This document shows, piece by piece, positions 33,931-43,452 of a DNA stretch of 53,267 nt (positions are counted from its first letter, which is position 1; every line of letters starts with the position of its first letter). The stretch spans positions 1-53,267 of the forward strand of contig NZ_UPPP01000079.1 of assembly GCF_900476375.1 (NCBI RefSeq), written 5' to 3'. The notes beneath the pieces were generated by a model. That model was not told the origin of the DNA. It was given only the letters and a program-made list of their open reading frames with translations, and ran no database searches. Source of the stretch: Allolucifera butyrica. Its GTDB lineage: Bacteria; Bacillota; Negativicutes; Sporomusales; UPPP01. The position numbers were made by a program, and so were the translations under genes.

Positions 33931-34794
33931 CTATTTTAGCATATTTATTAAGGTGCCTATCTTCTCAATGGAAACCTCAATTTTATCTCCGGACTTCAGC
34001 CAACATTGTTCCTTTTCAGGATAACCCAAAATTACTCCACTTGGTGTTCCAGAAAAAATGATATCACCTGGTTTTAAAGTCATATATTGCGATATATAAC
34101 TTATAATTTTGGCACAATCAAAAATCATATCACGAGTATTTGAAAATTGCCGAATATCTCCATTTACTTCACATTTGATATCAAGATTGGAAGGATCCAC
34201 TTCATCAGATGTCACTAAGTACGGACCAATTGGCGCAAAGCAATCACATGTTTTTCCTAATAACCATTGTCCGGTACGAAATTGAAGTTCACGGGCACTT
34301 AGGTCATTGCCAACAGTATAGCCAAATACGTAAGAAAGAGCGTCTTCTTTAGAAACGTTCTTAGCTTCTTTGCCAATAACAATAACTAGTTCAGCCTCAT
34401 AGTCAAATTTCTCTGCTAATTTAGGAAGTTGAATCATCTGCTTGTGAGCGGCTAATGCATTATTGTACTTACTAAACAATACTGGAGATTCAGGAATAAC
34501 CATGTTACATTCTTTAGCATGGCTCAAATAATTTAATCCAATACAAAGGATTTTTTCAGGGTTAGCCACACTTGGTGCATAAGTAATTTGATCTTCTGAT
34601 ATGGTTTGCACTTCTTTTTTCATCAATTCAGCTAACTGAAGTAAGCCTTTTTTTCCAGTTTCAATTACTTGTTCCATAGTAGTAGGTACAGCAAAAGAAT
34701 TAATAGCTGCTGCCCTTTCTACATCTATGATACCCTGATCCGCCTTAATTCCTAAACGAATTTCTCCACCTATTTTAAAATTGACTAACTTCAT
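33931..34794 (-). CDS. Fumarylacetoacetate hydrolase family protein
   Basis: 287 residues. An N-terminal extension (1-75) precedes the FAH domain, with KILCIGLNYLSHAKE, the metal-binding ELVIVIGKEA and FGYTVGNDLSAR segments and FSGTPSGVILG. Enzymes of this group hydrolyse acylpyruvates or decarboxylate/hydrate 2-keto acids with Mg2+. Substrate unknown. Forms an operon with the upstream PEBP-like gene; the divergent FCD regulator probably controls both. Confidence 0.85.
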   Translation of the reverse strand: MKLVNFKIGGEIRLGIKADQGIIDVERAAAINSFAVPTTMEQVIETGKKGLLQLAELMKKEVQTISEDQITYAPSVANPEKILCIGLNYLSHAKECNMVIPESPVLFSKYNNALAAHKQMIQLPKLAEKFDYEAELVIVIGKEAKNVSKEDALSYVFGYTVGNDLSARELQFRTGQWLLGKTCDCFAPIGPYLVTSDEVDPSNLDIKCEVNGDIRQFSNTRDMIFDCAKIISYISQYMTLKPGDIIFSGTPSGVILGYPEKEQCWLKSGDKIEVSIEKIGTLINMLK

Positions 34795-34839
34795 ACTCTT
34801 TCACCGCCTTATCTTTTTATAATAGCCGAGCTATTGAAA

Positions 34840-35373
34840 TTACCTTATCTCTGCTGTTGCAGTCATAACTGCGCGTCCAAGAGTATGTCCACTCATATTG
34901 AATCCAAGGAATGCCGGTGTTGCGTCAGCAGGTACACCTATATCTTCAACATCTAACGCATAAACAACTATTACATATAAATGTTCTCCATGTCCAACTG
35001 GTGGAGCAGCTCCTATAAATCTTGCCGCACGTGCATCATTGGGAAGTTGAATTGCTCCTTGGGGCAATTTCGAACCAGTGTTATCTCCGGCTCCAGTTGG
35101 TAATTCGGTTACATTTGCAGGAATATTAGCAACTGCCCAATGCCAAAATCCAGCCCCAGTTGGTGCGTCGGGATCATATATAGTTACAGCGTAGCTTTTC
35201 GTCCTTTCCGGTGCTCCGGCCCAAGACAATTGCGGCGATATATCTTGACCGCCTTCTACTCCAAATATTCCAGAAAATTGAGGCAATGCAAATGCCTCAC
35301 CATCTTTAACATCTTTGCTCGTAACTTTAAAACTTGGTACCTTAGGTAACTTTGCAAAAAAAGCTTTACTCAT
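34840..35373 (-). CDS. YbhB/YbcL-type PEBP-like protein
   Basis: 177 residues from ATG 35373 (6 bp after AGGAGG; the ATG at 35379 touches it). Phosphatidylethanolamine-binding-protein fold with SPQLSWAGAPERTKSYAVTI, DPDAPTGAGFWHWAVANIP and GHGEHLYVIVVYALD. Cytoplasmic. Physiological ligand of bacterial members is not known. It lies 45 bp upstream of the FAH gene, same strand. Confidence 0.88.
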   Translation of the reverse strand: MSKAFFAKLPKVPSFKVTSKDVKDGEAFALPQFSGIFGVEGGQDISPQLSWAGAPERTKSYAVTIYDPDAPTGAGFWHWAVANIPANVTELPTGAGDNTGSKLPQGAIQLPNDARAARFIGAAPPVGHGEHLYVIVVYALDVEDIGVPADATPAFLGFNMSGHTLGRAVMTATAEIR

Positions 35374-35463
35374 AACCATCCTCCTAATTTTTTAGTTGCA
35401 ACAAATGCCGCAACATTAGTATCACTAAAGTCAGTATACCCCGCACAATCGTTTTAGTCAATG

Positions 35464-35475
35464 AGAATCGATTCT
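35464..35475. promoter_or_regulatory. Palindrome in the FCD/PEBP divergent region
   Basis: AGAATCGATTCT, a perfect 12-bp dyad, with a further AATCGA half nearby (about 35484). Candidate operator of the adjacent FCD regulator. Confidence 0.45.
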
Positions 35476-35541
35476 TTTACGATAATCGACTTTTAAACAA
35501 ATATTGTGTATACTATAAACTGTTGATAATATATCAAAAGT

Positions 35542-35576
35542 AATAAGACTATGTTTTTAAAATACATAGTCTTATT
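35542..35576 (+). promoter_or_regulatory. Leader hairpin before the FCD regulator
   Basis: Perfect 12-base arms (AATAAGACTATG and complement) around an 11-base A/T loop, ending 22 bp before the start codon and next to the ribosome site. It could regulate translation or attenuate transcription. Confidence 0.5.
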
Positions 35577-35598
35577 CAAAAAGGATGGTTTTTTAACT

Positions 35599-36276
35599 AT
35601 GTCAAAACGAAATGGGTCTTTAACCTTAACTGAAAGTGTTTTTTTACAGCTCCGCACCGATATATTATCAGGTCGTCTTTCTCCTGGTACTCCCTTGATG
35701 CCCGCGGATTTACGCGTACGGTTTAACGTATCCACTGCTGTGATACGAGAAGCATTGACACGTTTGGCAGCTCAGGGACTCGCTAAGCAAAGTCCAAACT
35801 ATGGATTTACAGTGATGACTCTTTCTATATCAGATTTAGAAAATATTACTGAAGCTCGCAGAATTAACGAGGGAGTAGCATTACAATTAGCGATTTCCAA
35901 AGGTGATGTTTTATGGGAGTCAAATATAGTTGCACTGCATCATCATTTAGAACAAATCCCTAAATATTCTATGGATAATAATATTCGTGTAAATGATGAC
36001 TGGTCCATAATACATGGTAAATTCCACCGCGCGCTAATTGAAGCGTGTGATAACCCTGTATTGCTAGATATCTGTAACCGTTTATGGAATATGAGTGAAC
36101 TTTACAGAAACTGGTCTATTCCGCGTGAGAATAATCGTCCGATAGTTGCAGAGCATAAAACATTAATGCAGGCGGTGCTTGCACGCGACAGTAACCGCGC
36201 ACTTGATCTCTACAACGCGCATATTCGGCTTACAATAGATATATTAATTGAACATCATGAATCTCATGATAAATAG
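35599..36276 (+). CDS. GntR-family regulator, FCD domain
   Basis: 225 residues from ATG 35599; the earlier ATG at 35551 lies within a leader hairpin. Winged helix at 20-75 (MPADLRVRFNVSTAVIREAL). All-helical FCD ligand domain with metal-type His/Asp residues (ITEARRINEGVALQLA, HGKFHRALIEACDNPVL, EHKTLMQAVLARD). Such proteins respond to small carboxylic acids. Divergent from PEBP-FAH and likely their regulator. Confidence 0.87.
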   Translation: MSKRNGSLTLTESVFLQLRTDILSGRLSPGTPLMPADLRVRFNVSTAVIREALTRLAAQGLAKQSPNYGFTVMTLSISDLENITEARRINEGVALQLAISKGDVLWESNIVALHHHLEQIPKYSMDNNIRVNDDWSIIHGKFHRALIEACDNPVLLDICNRLWNMSELYRNWSIPRENNRPIVAEHKTLMQAVLARDSNRALDLYNAHIRLTIDILIEHHESHDK

Positions 36277-36281
36277 TGTCA

Positions 36282-36338
36282 GGGGGGGCGGGGTTATCGA
36301 CACACTGGTGTCATTAACCCCGTCCCCCTAACAGTTTT
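36282..36338 (+). repeat. Dispersed repeat family B, copy 3
   Basis: GGGGCGGGGTTATCGACACA ... GGTGTCATTAACCCCGTCCCC then CTAACAGTTTT. Almost the same as 26599-26651. It begins 6 bp after the FCD regulator stop and is directly followed by a family A element. Confidence 0.8.
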
Positions 36339-36339
36339 C

Positions 36340-36390
36340 AGACAAAACTCCTGCCCAAATTCTACATATTGGAGCAGAAGTTTATTTCTT
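36340..36390 (+). repeat. Dispersed hairpin repeat family A, copy 4
   Basis: ACAAAACTCCTGCCCAAATTC ... GGAGCAGAAGTTTATTTC, between convergent genes; serves as a terminator on the minus strand through TTTTGTC. Confidence 0.75.
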
Positions 36391-36401
36391 TTTGCACATT
36401 T

Positions 36402-37853
36402 TTATTGTCGATTTTTTGAAACTGACAATCCAACAGTAACTAAGCTGATGGCAACCAAAGTCAGCATAACTAACCGAAACCCATACAAAAAAGCCGAGTC
36501 GTAAAGGGACAAAGAAGTTATACCCGGCTCCAACGGATGATTCGTCATATAATGCTGTTGGGCAAGCATAAGCAACAAGCCGGATAAAGCGACTCCAAAA
36601 ATTAGGCCCAGAGAACGCATCATGTTGAGGATACCACCCGCTACCCCCAGTCGATTTTTAGGAACGCTGCACATAATACAGCTATTATTGGGAGGAGTAA
36701 ACAATCCCATACCTATGCCCAAAGTAATTAACGCCCCCCATAGGATATAGGAATTGGCGAGGTGGTCTATTGATGACAGCAGCAATGTTGAGCAGGCGCA
36801 AGCAATCATGCCGGAAGTGGTCATGATTTTCGCCCCGTATTTATCGGCTACATAGCCGGAAATAGGCGCCATAGCTGCCATCGCTACAGGAACTGCAGTT
36901 AAATATAAACCAGCCATAGCCGGACTTAGTTTTAGAATCCTTTCAAAATAGAACGGCATAAAGAAAAGTACGGCAAACAGAATATAGTAAGAAAATAATC
37001 CCATTAGGTTTCCTGACGAAAAGGTCCATTGCCGGAATAAACTTAAATCGATCATTGGGCAGGCAACTTTTCTTTCGACAATCAAGAAAGCTGTCAACAA
37101 TACGACTGCTATCGAAAAGTAGCTGATGATAGTAACAGATGTCCATCCCGCTCTGCCGGCCTGGTTAAAACCTAAGATCAGAAAAGCTAAGCCGGTCGAA
37201 AATGACAAAGTACCCCAGTAATCAATTTTTTCTTTTTTGTGGACAGTACTCTTGGGCAGAATGTACAGCGCGGCGATAGTACCGACAACGCCAATCGGTA
37301 CGTTTATGTAGAAGATGGATCGCCAGCCGATTGTTGTAATTAAGATTCCGCCCAAAAATGGTCCGATGGCCATAGCAACCGCCTGGGTCGCCCCCTGCAG
37401 ACCAATAGCCCGTCCTAATTCGTTCTCTGGGAATGCCTCGGTGATAATTGCCACCGAATTGGCTTGCAGCAATCCCGCGCCGATAGCCTGTACAATCCGG
37501 GCACCAATAAGAAAGCCGGCAGTTGAGGCCATGCCGCACAAGGCGGACCCAATTACAAAAATAACGAACCCCATATTATATAACTTTGTCCGGCCCATCA
37601 TATCTGCCAAACGGCCAAACAAAGGCAAAAATATGGTCAAGGTCAGCATGTATGCCATAGCAACCCACTCGATTGTGGCCAAATCCACTTGAAAACCATT
37701 TTCAAGGGTGGGCATCGCAACATTGACAATGCTGACATCCAGAGCCGACATGGTTGCACCTACGAGAACTGTGGACAGAATAAACCACTTCCACTTCGGA
37801 TGGCGGACAAAATAAGAAGCGGGAAACGATCCTAGGAACAACATTTGCTTCAT
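36402..37853 (-). CDS. DHA2-type MFS drug efflux pump
   Basis: 483 residues with fourteen predicted membrane helices (EmrB/QacA group). Motif LDVSIVNVAMPTL in helix 1, motif A GRLADMMGRTKLY, and motif C region GAGLLQANSVAIITEAFP. Exports drugs or other amphiphiles by proton antiport. No membrane-fusion partner adjoins. Last gene of the minus-strand series starting with the sugar operon, but 90 bp beyond TauE, so co-transcription is uncertain. Confidence 0.88.
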   Translation of the reverse strand: MKQMLFLGSFPASYFVRHPKWKWFILSTVLVGATMSALDVSIVNVAMPTLENGFQVDLATIEWVAMAYMLTLTIFLPLFGRLADMMGRTKLYNMGFVIFVIGSALCGMASTAGFLIGARIVQAIGAGLLQANSVAIITEAFPENELGRAIGLQGATQAVAMAIGPFLGGILITTIGWRSIFYINVPIGVVGTIAALYILPKSTVHKKEKIDYWGTLSFSTGLAFLILGFNQAGRAGWTSVTIISYFSIAVVLLTAFLIVERKVACPMIDLSLFRQWTFSSGNLMGLFSYYILFAVLFFMPFYFERILKLSPAMAGLYLTAVPVAMAAMAPISGYVADKYGAKIMTTSGMIACACSTLLLSSIDHLANSYILWGALITLGIGMGLFTPPNNSCIMCSVPKNRLGVAGGILNMMRSLGLIFGVALSGLLLMLAQQHYMTNHPLEPGITSLSLYDSAFLYGFRLVMLTLVAISLVTVGLSVSKNRQ

Positions 37854-37943
37854 ATAGCACCTCTTTATATACTGTATGATCTTAAATCTGCCTCAATATA
37901 GGCGATTAGACCCGGAAATTAATTGTCATAATCAGGTCGCAGA

Positions 37944-38687
37944 TTATTGCACAATTTGCCATATTCCACGACAAATTGTTACCACCGCACTTAATAAAAC
38001 GACTCCCAAAACAATTCGCTGAAAATTATTTTTCTTTATTAAAGAAAATGCTCTGTCGCCCAAACAGTGACCAATCAAAGTTGCAGGAATAGCAACCCAT
38101 AGGTAACTACTTAAATGCGTTATTTGTAAATTCCCCGAAAAATAAAACATGATTATGGTAATAATATTGCTTAACAAGAAAAAACGAGCCAAATTTGCCC
38201 TGATAACTTCTTTTTCTTCTTTTTGACTCATCATATATAAAATTACCGGAGGGCCGCCGAGACTGGTTGTAGCTCCTAAAAAACCACTAAAAAAGCCGGC
38301 TCCCATTTTAGCTAGCGTATGGTTAGCCATATTAATATTTACTTTAGAATTCATAGCTAAAGTAACAAGAATCAGCACAATTCCAATAAAAATTTCTAAA
38401 ATATCATCATTAATTATTCCCATTACAGTTGTGCCGGCATATGTTCCAATAATACTTACTGCAAAAAGAATACCGATTTTTTTAAATTGGCCCTTGCTTA
38501 ACGTTTGGCATATCATTATTACAATAACAATAGTCGATATCAAAAGATTGAAGACAACCATATCTTTCGAGTTCATTACCAACATAAGCAGGGGTGCGGC
38601 AATCAAAGCAAAGCCAAAGCCGGTCATCGCTTGCAGGAGTCCGGCGAGTAATGTTACCATAAAAATATATAGCATCATTAGCAACAA
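37944..38687 (-). CDS. TauE/SafE-family anion exporter
   Basis: About 247 residues with eight hydrophobic helices, two halves of the TauE/SafE (DUF81) family (GLLQAMTGFGFALIAAPLLM near the start and GFFSGFLGATTSLGGPPVIL in the second half). Members export sulfite, sulfoacetate or related organosulfonates and other anions. The start is uncertain: TTG 38687 or ATG 38681, both after GGAGATG. It lies 92 bp downstream of the chemoreceptor in the sugar region, so export of an anionic product of that pathway is one possibility. Confidence 0.8.
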   Translation of the reverse strand: MLLMMLYIFMVTLLAGLLQAMTGFGFALIAAPLLMLVMNSKDMVVFNLLISTIVIVIMICQTLSKGQFKKIGILFAVSIIGTYAGTTVMGIINDDILEIFIGIVLILVTLAMNSKVNINMANHTLAKMGAGFFSGFLGATTSLGGPPVILYMMSQKEEKEVIRANLARFFLLSNIITIIMFYFSGNLQITHLSSYLWVAIPATLIGHCLGDRAFSLIKKNNFQRIVLGVVLLSAVVTICRGIWQIVQ

Positions 38688-38779
38688 ATTTATTCATCTC
38701 CAAATAAGGTTCGATAAAACCGGCCAGGTTAAAGATTGCCTTGTGTCAATGATTACTCGCTATAGCGGACGAATCGCCC

Positions 38780-40879
38780 TTATGCATCTTTTAAGCTCTC
38801 CCCATAATTGCCGGTAACGGCAGAAACATTAGCTTTATTAATTTCGTATGTATCCAGAAGCTCAACATCTTTCAAGGTTTTTCCACGGCTAGCCTCATAA
38901 ATCCGGTTAAGTGCTATTTCTCCAAAGATATCCTGCCGCTGCGCCAGGATGGCATCCAACACCCCTGCCTTTATAGCCGTAAGATTGCTGGGCGTGTTAT
39001 CAAAGCCCACAATCTTTTTCCCGGTTAAATGACCTTTTGGGGCCAGTTTTTCTATGGCCTTAGTAAATAAATTAGCGTTGAACCCTGCTATAAGGTCACA
39101 TTCCGGCTGCTGCTTAATTACCTTTTCGATAGCCATCGCTTTTTCGTCGGGATCAAGAAAGCCAATTTGCGATGCTACAATTCTAATATTGGGATATCCG
39201 GAAAATACTTCCCTCGCCCCGCGGATTCGCTCTTTCATATTTTCACTGGTATCATTCGGCGCGCTTAAAATTACATTCCCACTGCCCTTAAGATGCTTGG
39301 CGATAATCTTGCCCATGTTTTTACCTGCTCCATAATTGTCCGTGCCAATATATGATAACCGTTTGCTTCCTGGCGCATCGGAATCAATACAGATGGTTTT
39401 AATCCCTTTGGCAAGCAATCTGTCAATCACATCGGCTACGCCTTCTTTCGTCGCCGCAACAAGAAGTAGATAGTTTATATCCGTCATTTCGAGTTCCTTA
39501 AGAATTTTAAGCTGCGCTTCCAAGGTTGATTGCAGGGGGTATTTCACTACCAATTCATAATCATATTTTTCTGCTGTTTTAATTGCATTCTCGACCATTT
39601 TTCGTTGAAATTCGTTATTTTCCGGACTGGCTGTGACCAAGGCTACTTTCGTCTTTTGTTCAATCTCTTCCTCGATGTCATATCTTTTTATATATAATTC
39701 CGTATCGCTGACTGTATCTTTTAGTTTTTCGGCCAGATTATAGAGTATCTCTTCTGCATGCTTCAATTGCATGCTCATCGAAGCAGATTCTTCACTTGTC
39801 GCTGCTGATTGCTGCGCTACGGCTGCGATGTTAATGACTGCATCGGTCAATATATTTTTCATATCCCCCAGTTCTTGCATATTATCCTTTACAACTTCCT
39901 GCTGTTCAGCCACTTCCCTAACACTCCGGGTAATGGTGGCAAAGGCGTCGCTTACCGTAGCAATAAACTTCATCTGTATCTCAATTTTTTCCCCGGTTGT
40001 CTCTATCAACTCTGTTGTAGATTCAATTTCGGTCTTAATGGAATTTATAATTTGGCTGATCTGTTGTCCTGACTGAAAACTTTGTTCCGATAGTTTTCTA
40101 ATTTCTTCGGCTACTATGGCAAATCCCCGGCCTGACGTTCCGGCACGGGCCGCTTCAATCGAAGCGTTTAGCGACAACAGGTTGGTTTGATTGGCAATAC
40201 CGGTAATTGTCGTTACAATGACATTGACATTATTCGCACTTTGTTTTAGCTTTTCCACCCTGTCGATCACGTTTAAAAAGACTGTCTGGGTCTCTTTACT
40301 CTTTTGAATGGTTTCCTGTACATTTACATTTCCTGAATTACTTTCATTTAGCAGTAATTGCATTTTATTTTCCGTTTTTTCTACGGCAGTACATACGTTG
40401 TCAAATTTACCGGAAAGAACCGAAATGGTCCGCAAACAGGACTCCGTATCCCCAGCTTGCGCTTCAGCGCCTTTTGCCACCGCGCCGGTTGCAGTCAGCA
40501 TCCCTTCCGACAGTTCCACGGAATCATTCGCCGTTTCACTCACGACATTTGCCAACTTGGCAATGTCTTTCACTGCCTTGCGAAATTTCTTAGTAATCAA
40601 GATAAACTCATTAAAAATATACTGAATATCCTCATGTTGCTGGTGAGTACTCACCAGCTTTTTTCTTAAATTTCCCGTTTTTATTAATTGAGTCACTTCA
40701 TTAATGCCTGTATTTCCATCTAGCTTGAGAACAAATCGCTTGATTATCATGTAAAAAAAACTTAAAACTACAAAACTTTGAACTATATTTATTATTTGCC
40801 TGCTCTCAACAAACCAAATAGTAACTAGTGATAATAATAGCAACATAACAGAGACGGCAGTAACTTTTTTATTATCCAT
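38780..40879 (-). CDS. Methyl-accepting chemotaxis protein fused to a cytosolic sugar-binding domain
   Basis: 699 residues from ATG 40879 (8 bp after TAGGAG). Two closely spaced membrane helices (about 8-25 and 32-48) form a hairpin with almost no external loop. A coiled-coil MCP signalling domain follows (about 100-400, tip [18 protein letters not shown]). Then at about 410-690 comes a periplasmic-binding-protein type I domain ([58 protein letters not shown]). Normal chemoreceptors sense outside; here the sugar-binding domain follows the cytoplasmic signalling part and must lie inside the cell. Likely last or late gene of the sigma-54 sugar operon. Confidence 0.85.
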   Translation of the reverse strand: MDNKKVTAVSVMLLLLSLVTIWFVESRQIINIVQSFVVLSFFYMIIKRFVLKLDGNTGINEVTQLIKTGNLRKKLVSTHQQHEDIQYIFNEFILITKKFRKAVKDIAKLANVVSETANDSVELSEGMLTATGAVAKGAEAQAGDTESCLRTISVLSGKFDNVCTAVEKTENKMQLLLNESNSGNVNVQETIQKSKETQTVFLNVIDRVEKLKQSANNVNVIVTTITGIANQTNLLSLNASIEAARAGTSGRGFAIVAEEIRKLSEQSFQSGQQISQIINSIKTEIESTTELIETTGEKIEIQMKFIATVSDAFATITRSVREVAEQQEVVKDNMQELGDMKNILTDAVINIAAVAQQSAATSEESASMSMQLKHAEEILYNLAEKLKDTVSDTELYIKRYDIEEEIEQKTKVALVTASPENNEFQRKMVENAIKTAEKYDYELVVKYPLQSTLEAQLKILKELEMTDINYLLLVAATKEGVADVIDRLLAKGIKTICIDSDAPGSKRLSYIGTDNYGAGKNMGKIIAKHLKGSGNVILSAPNDTSENMKERIRGAREVFSGYPNIRIVASQIGFLDPDEKAMAIEKVIKQQPECDLIAGFNANLFTKAIEKLAPKGHLTGKKIVGFDNTPSNLTAIKAGVLDAILAQRQDIFGEIALNRIYEASRGKTLKDVELLDTYEINKANVSAVTGNYGESLKDA

Positions 40880-40965
40880 ACTTCGCACTCCTACATCTCA
40901 GCATCTTGTCAGCTACTAGGACGGGAAACAGTTATCGGCTAGCCAGGCTCGTTACACTTGCAACT

Positions 40966-42135
40966 TTATCTAAAGTCTGTAAACTGCGGCAGCGCCTCAC
41001 CAATGAGCGGTTGACAATACTCTATAAACGCCTCGGTAATATCGTTTCCTCTGTCATTAATAAAGTTATCGGGCATCTTTTTTTCATGCATCATTACTTC
41101 TTCTATCGGTATAAGGATGGTGTTACACTTATAGGGAGAATTAGAAACCCGGGAAAATCCGACCATCTTCCCTGATTCTCCTTTTAGCAATGCTTTAACC
41201 GCGCATACTCCTGCAAATTTCGCCTCTTCCCGGTCTATAAAAGATTGATAGGCAATGGATGCCCGGCCAAAGATTCCCGGCTTTTCACTTCTTGCTTTTA
41301 TGCCTAATTCCTTAACAATCATTAAGGCCAAGTGAGCGCTTACATCACCGAAATATACACTGCGTCCCTGCGTAAATAACGGCGGTACAATGGATTCCCC
41401 TTTTTCATTTTTTAGCCCTTCACTAACAACAACGACTACACCGCCAAGCTTGTCATAAAGTTTTTTGACATCCTGCAAAAATTCCATTTGATTAAATGGC
41501 CTCTCAGGCAGATAAATTAAATGGGGAGCATCCTCTTTATTTTTTCTGGCCAAAGCGGACGCAGCCGTAATCCATCCGGCATTTCGGCCCATTGCCTCAA
41601 TAACGCATACATGGATTGGCATCGCTTTGACATCCTCTGCCACCTCCGCCGTGGAAGCGGCAATATACCTGGCAGCACTACCGAATCCCGGCGAATGATC
41701 TGTAATTGCAATATCATTATCGATTGTCTTAGGAATGCCTATTACGTTAATATCAAACCGTTTGGCAGCCTTATAAATTTTCCCGCATGTATCCATTGAA
41801 CCGTTGCCGCCATTAAACAATAAAAATTTGATATTATTCTTGACTAGGATTTTAACAATATTTTCATAGTCTTCTTCAAACAGTTCTTTTCTGGAAGTGC
41901 CAATCGCTGAGGCAGGCGTAAACGGCAATCGTTCGATATTCTCTGCCGACTGTTTTCTAAAGTCGATAAATTGTTCCTTCAGTATACCGGCAATACCGCC
42001 TTTTGCTCCTAATATTCCGCTAATTGCTCCATGTTTTTTAGCCTCTTCAATCACACCATACAGACTGGCATTTAATACACTGGTTGGCCCTCCGCCATGG
42101 ACAACAGCCAAATTTGCACTCTTTGTTTGACTCAT
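40966..42135 (-). CDS. 6-phosphofructokinase-family enzyme
   Basis: 389 residues. Phosphofructokinase fold with VVHGGGPTSVLN, GGNGS (109-113), PKTIDND (135-141), and IEAMGRNAGWITA. ATP enzymes usually have Gly at both diagnostic sites (GGDG, PGTIDND) and PPi enzymes have Asp and Lys. This one has Gly112 with Lys136, a mixed group III type pattern, so phosphate donor is uncertain. Catalytic base in TIDND is intact. Follows pgi by 40 bp in the sigma-54 operon and may act on fructose-6-P or another ketose phosphate. Confidence 0.88.
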   Translation of the reverse strand: MSQTKSANLAVVHGGGPTSVLNASLYGVIEEAKKHGAISGILGAKGGIAGILKEQFIDFRKQSAENIERLPFTPASAIGTSRKELFEEDYENIVKILVKNNIKFLLFNGGNGSMDTCGKIYKAAKRFDINVIGIPKTIDNDIAITDHSPGFGSAARYIAASTAEVAEDVKAMPIHVCVIEAMGRNAGWITAASALARKNKEDAPHLIYLPERPFNQMEFLQDVKKLYDKLGGVVVVVSEGLKNEKGESIVPPLFTQGRSVYFGDVSAHLALMIVKELGIKARSEKPGIFGRASIAYQSFIDREEAKFAGVCAVKALLKGESGKMVGFSRVSNSPYKCNTILIPIEEVMMHEKKMPDNFINDRGNDITEAFIEYCQPLIGEALPQFTDFR

Positions 42136-42174
42136 TTCTACCTACCACCCATTTAATTATTATATCTTCCAGAT

Positions 42175-43452
42175 TTATTTCTTCGTTTTAAGCTGGGCGA
42201 ACATTTTTTCCTTATACGCTTCTACTCCGGGTTGATCAAAGGGGTTAATTCGTAATACTGAACCAGAGATATAACAAGCATATTCAAAAAAGTAAAATAG
42301 TTGTCCAAAATAGTATGGCGTCAATTGTGGTACATTAAGTACAACACAAGGAACGCCTCCTGATGAATGAGCTTGTACTGTAGCATCATAAGCCGTTTTA
42401 TTCAAATAAGCAAAATCCTTACTGTCGATATACTTAAAACCGTCATCATCAGACTCTTCGTGAGGAACTATATATTGTGAACCCTGGTCTTCAAGATTAA
42501 GAAAAGTCTCAAATAAGATCCTTTGGCCTTGTTGGATATACTGGCCTAATGAATGGAGATCCTCTGAAAAGGAACAAGCCGTTGGATAAATGCCTTTACC
42601 CGCTTTCCCTTCAGACTCGCCAAAAAGTTGCACCCACCATTTGGAAAAATAGGTAAACAAGGGTTCAAAATGGGCCAAAATCTCAATATGATAGCCCTTG
42701 CTAAGTAAAATATTTCTAATTACCCCATACACCACAGCGTCATTTTTCGTTATCTCCTGCGTGTGTATTCTATTTTTTATGGCCTTGGCTCCCTGTAACA
42801 GCTCATCGATATCGATTCCGGCCACAGCGATTGGCAAAAGGCCCACGGCAGACAAGACCGAGTACCTTCCCCCCACATCCAGGGGAAATGGCAGCAAAGT
42901 ATATCCCTTTTTTCTGCCTAGCATCTCAAGACTACTATTATTTAGTGAGCCTGTGGCGATAATTCTTTTCCCTGCTTCTTCTTCGCCATACCGTTTCTCC
43001 ATATAATTTCGAATCACTCTAAATACGATTCCCGGTTCAAGGGTTGCAAAATTTTTGGCAATCACATTGGCATATATCGATTTGCCATCTAATTTAGCCA
43101 TAATTTTATGGAGATAGTTAGGTGATAAATTATTGCCAGTGTATAAAATCTCAACCTTACTATCCCCTAATGCTTCAATAAGAGCCCGTGCCCCCTGATT
43201 CGATCCGCCGACGCCGATTAGCAGAAATACATCGGCCTTTTCTCTGATCTCTTTTGCCTTTTCCTTAATGTCAGCTAACAGCTCATGGTTTGCAATCCCA
43301 TCTATATTTACCCAACCCAGATCATTGCTGTTTTCTTTTACCGGTTTTAGAATTTCTTGTATAAGCGCTTTGTTTTCAGTAAGAACCTGATTCAATTCAT
43401 CATTACTGATATAGGAATGCAATCTGGAGCAGTCAAGTGTTATATTTTTCAT
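42175..43452 (-). CDS. pgi: Glucose-6-phosphate isomerase
   Basis: 425 residues from ATG 43452, which overlaps the aldolase stop as TAATG, a tight translational coupling; ribosome site GGAGGAAATATA. Shows VGGSNQGARALIEAL, ATGSLNNSSLEMLGRKKG, PFPLDVGGRYSVLSAVGLLP, and GESEGKAGKGIYPTACSFSEDLHSLGQYIQQG. Interconverts glucose-6-P and fructose-6-P. Probably a pathway-specific paralogue, since it sits inside a sigma-54 controlled sugar operon. Confidence 0.92.
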   Translation of the reverse strand: MKNITLDCSRLHSYISNDELNQVLTENKALIQEILKPVKENSNDLGWVNIDGIANHELLADIKEKAKEIREKADVFLLIGVGGSNQGARALIEALGDSKVEILYTGNNLSPNYLHKIMAKLDGKSIYANVIAKNFATLEPGIVFRVIRNYMEKRYGEEEAGKRIIATGSLNNSSLEMLGRKKGYTLLPFPLDVGGRYSVLSAVGLLPIAVAGIDIDELLQGAKAIKNRIHTQEITKNDAVVYGVIRNILLSKGYHIEILAHFEPLFTYFSKWWVQLFGESEGKAGKGIYPTACSFSEDLHSLGQYIQQGQRILFETFLNLEDQGSQYIVPHEESDDDGFKYIDSKDFAYLNKTAYDATVQAHSSGGVPCVVLNVPQLTPYYFGQLFYFFEYACYISGSVLRINPFDQPGVEAYKEKMFAQLKTKK

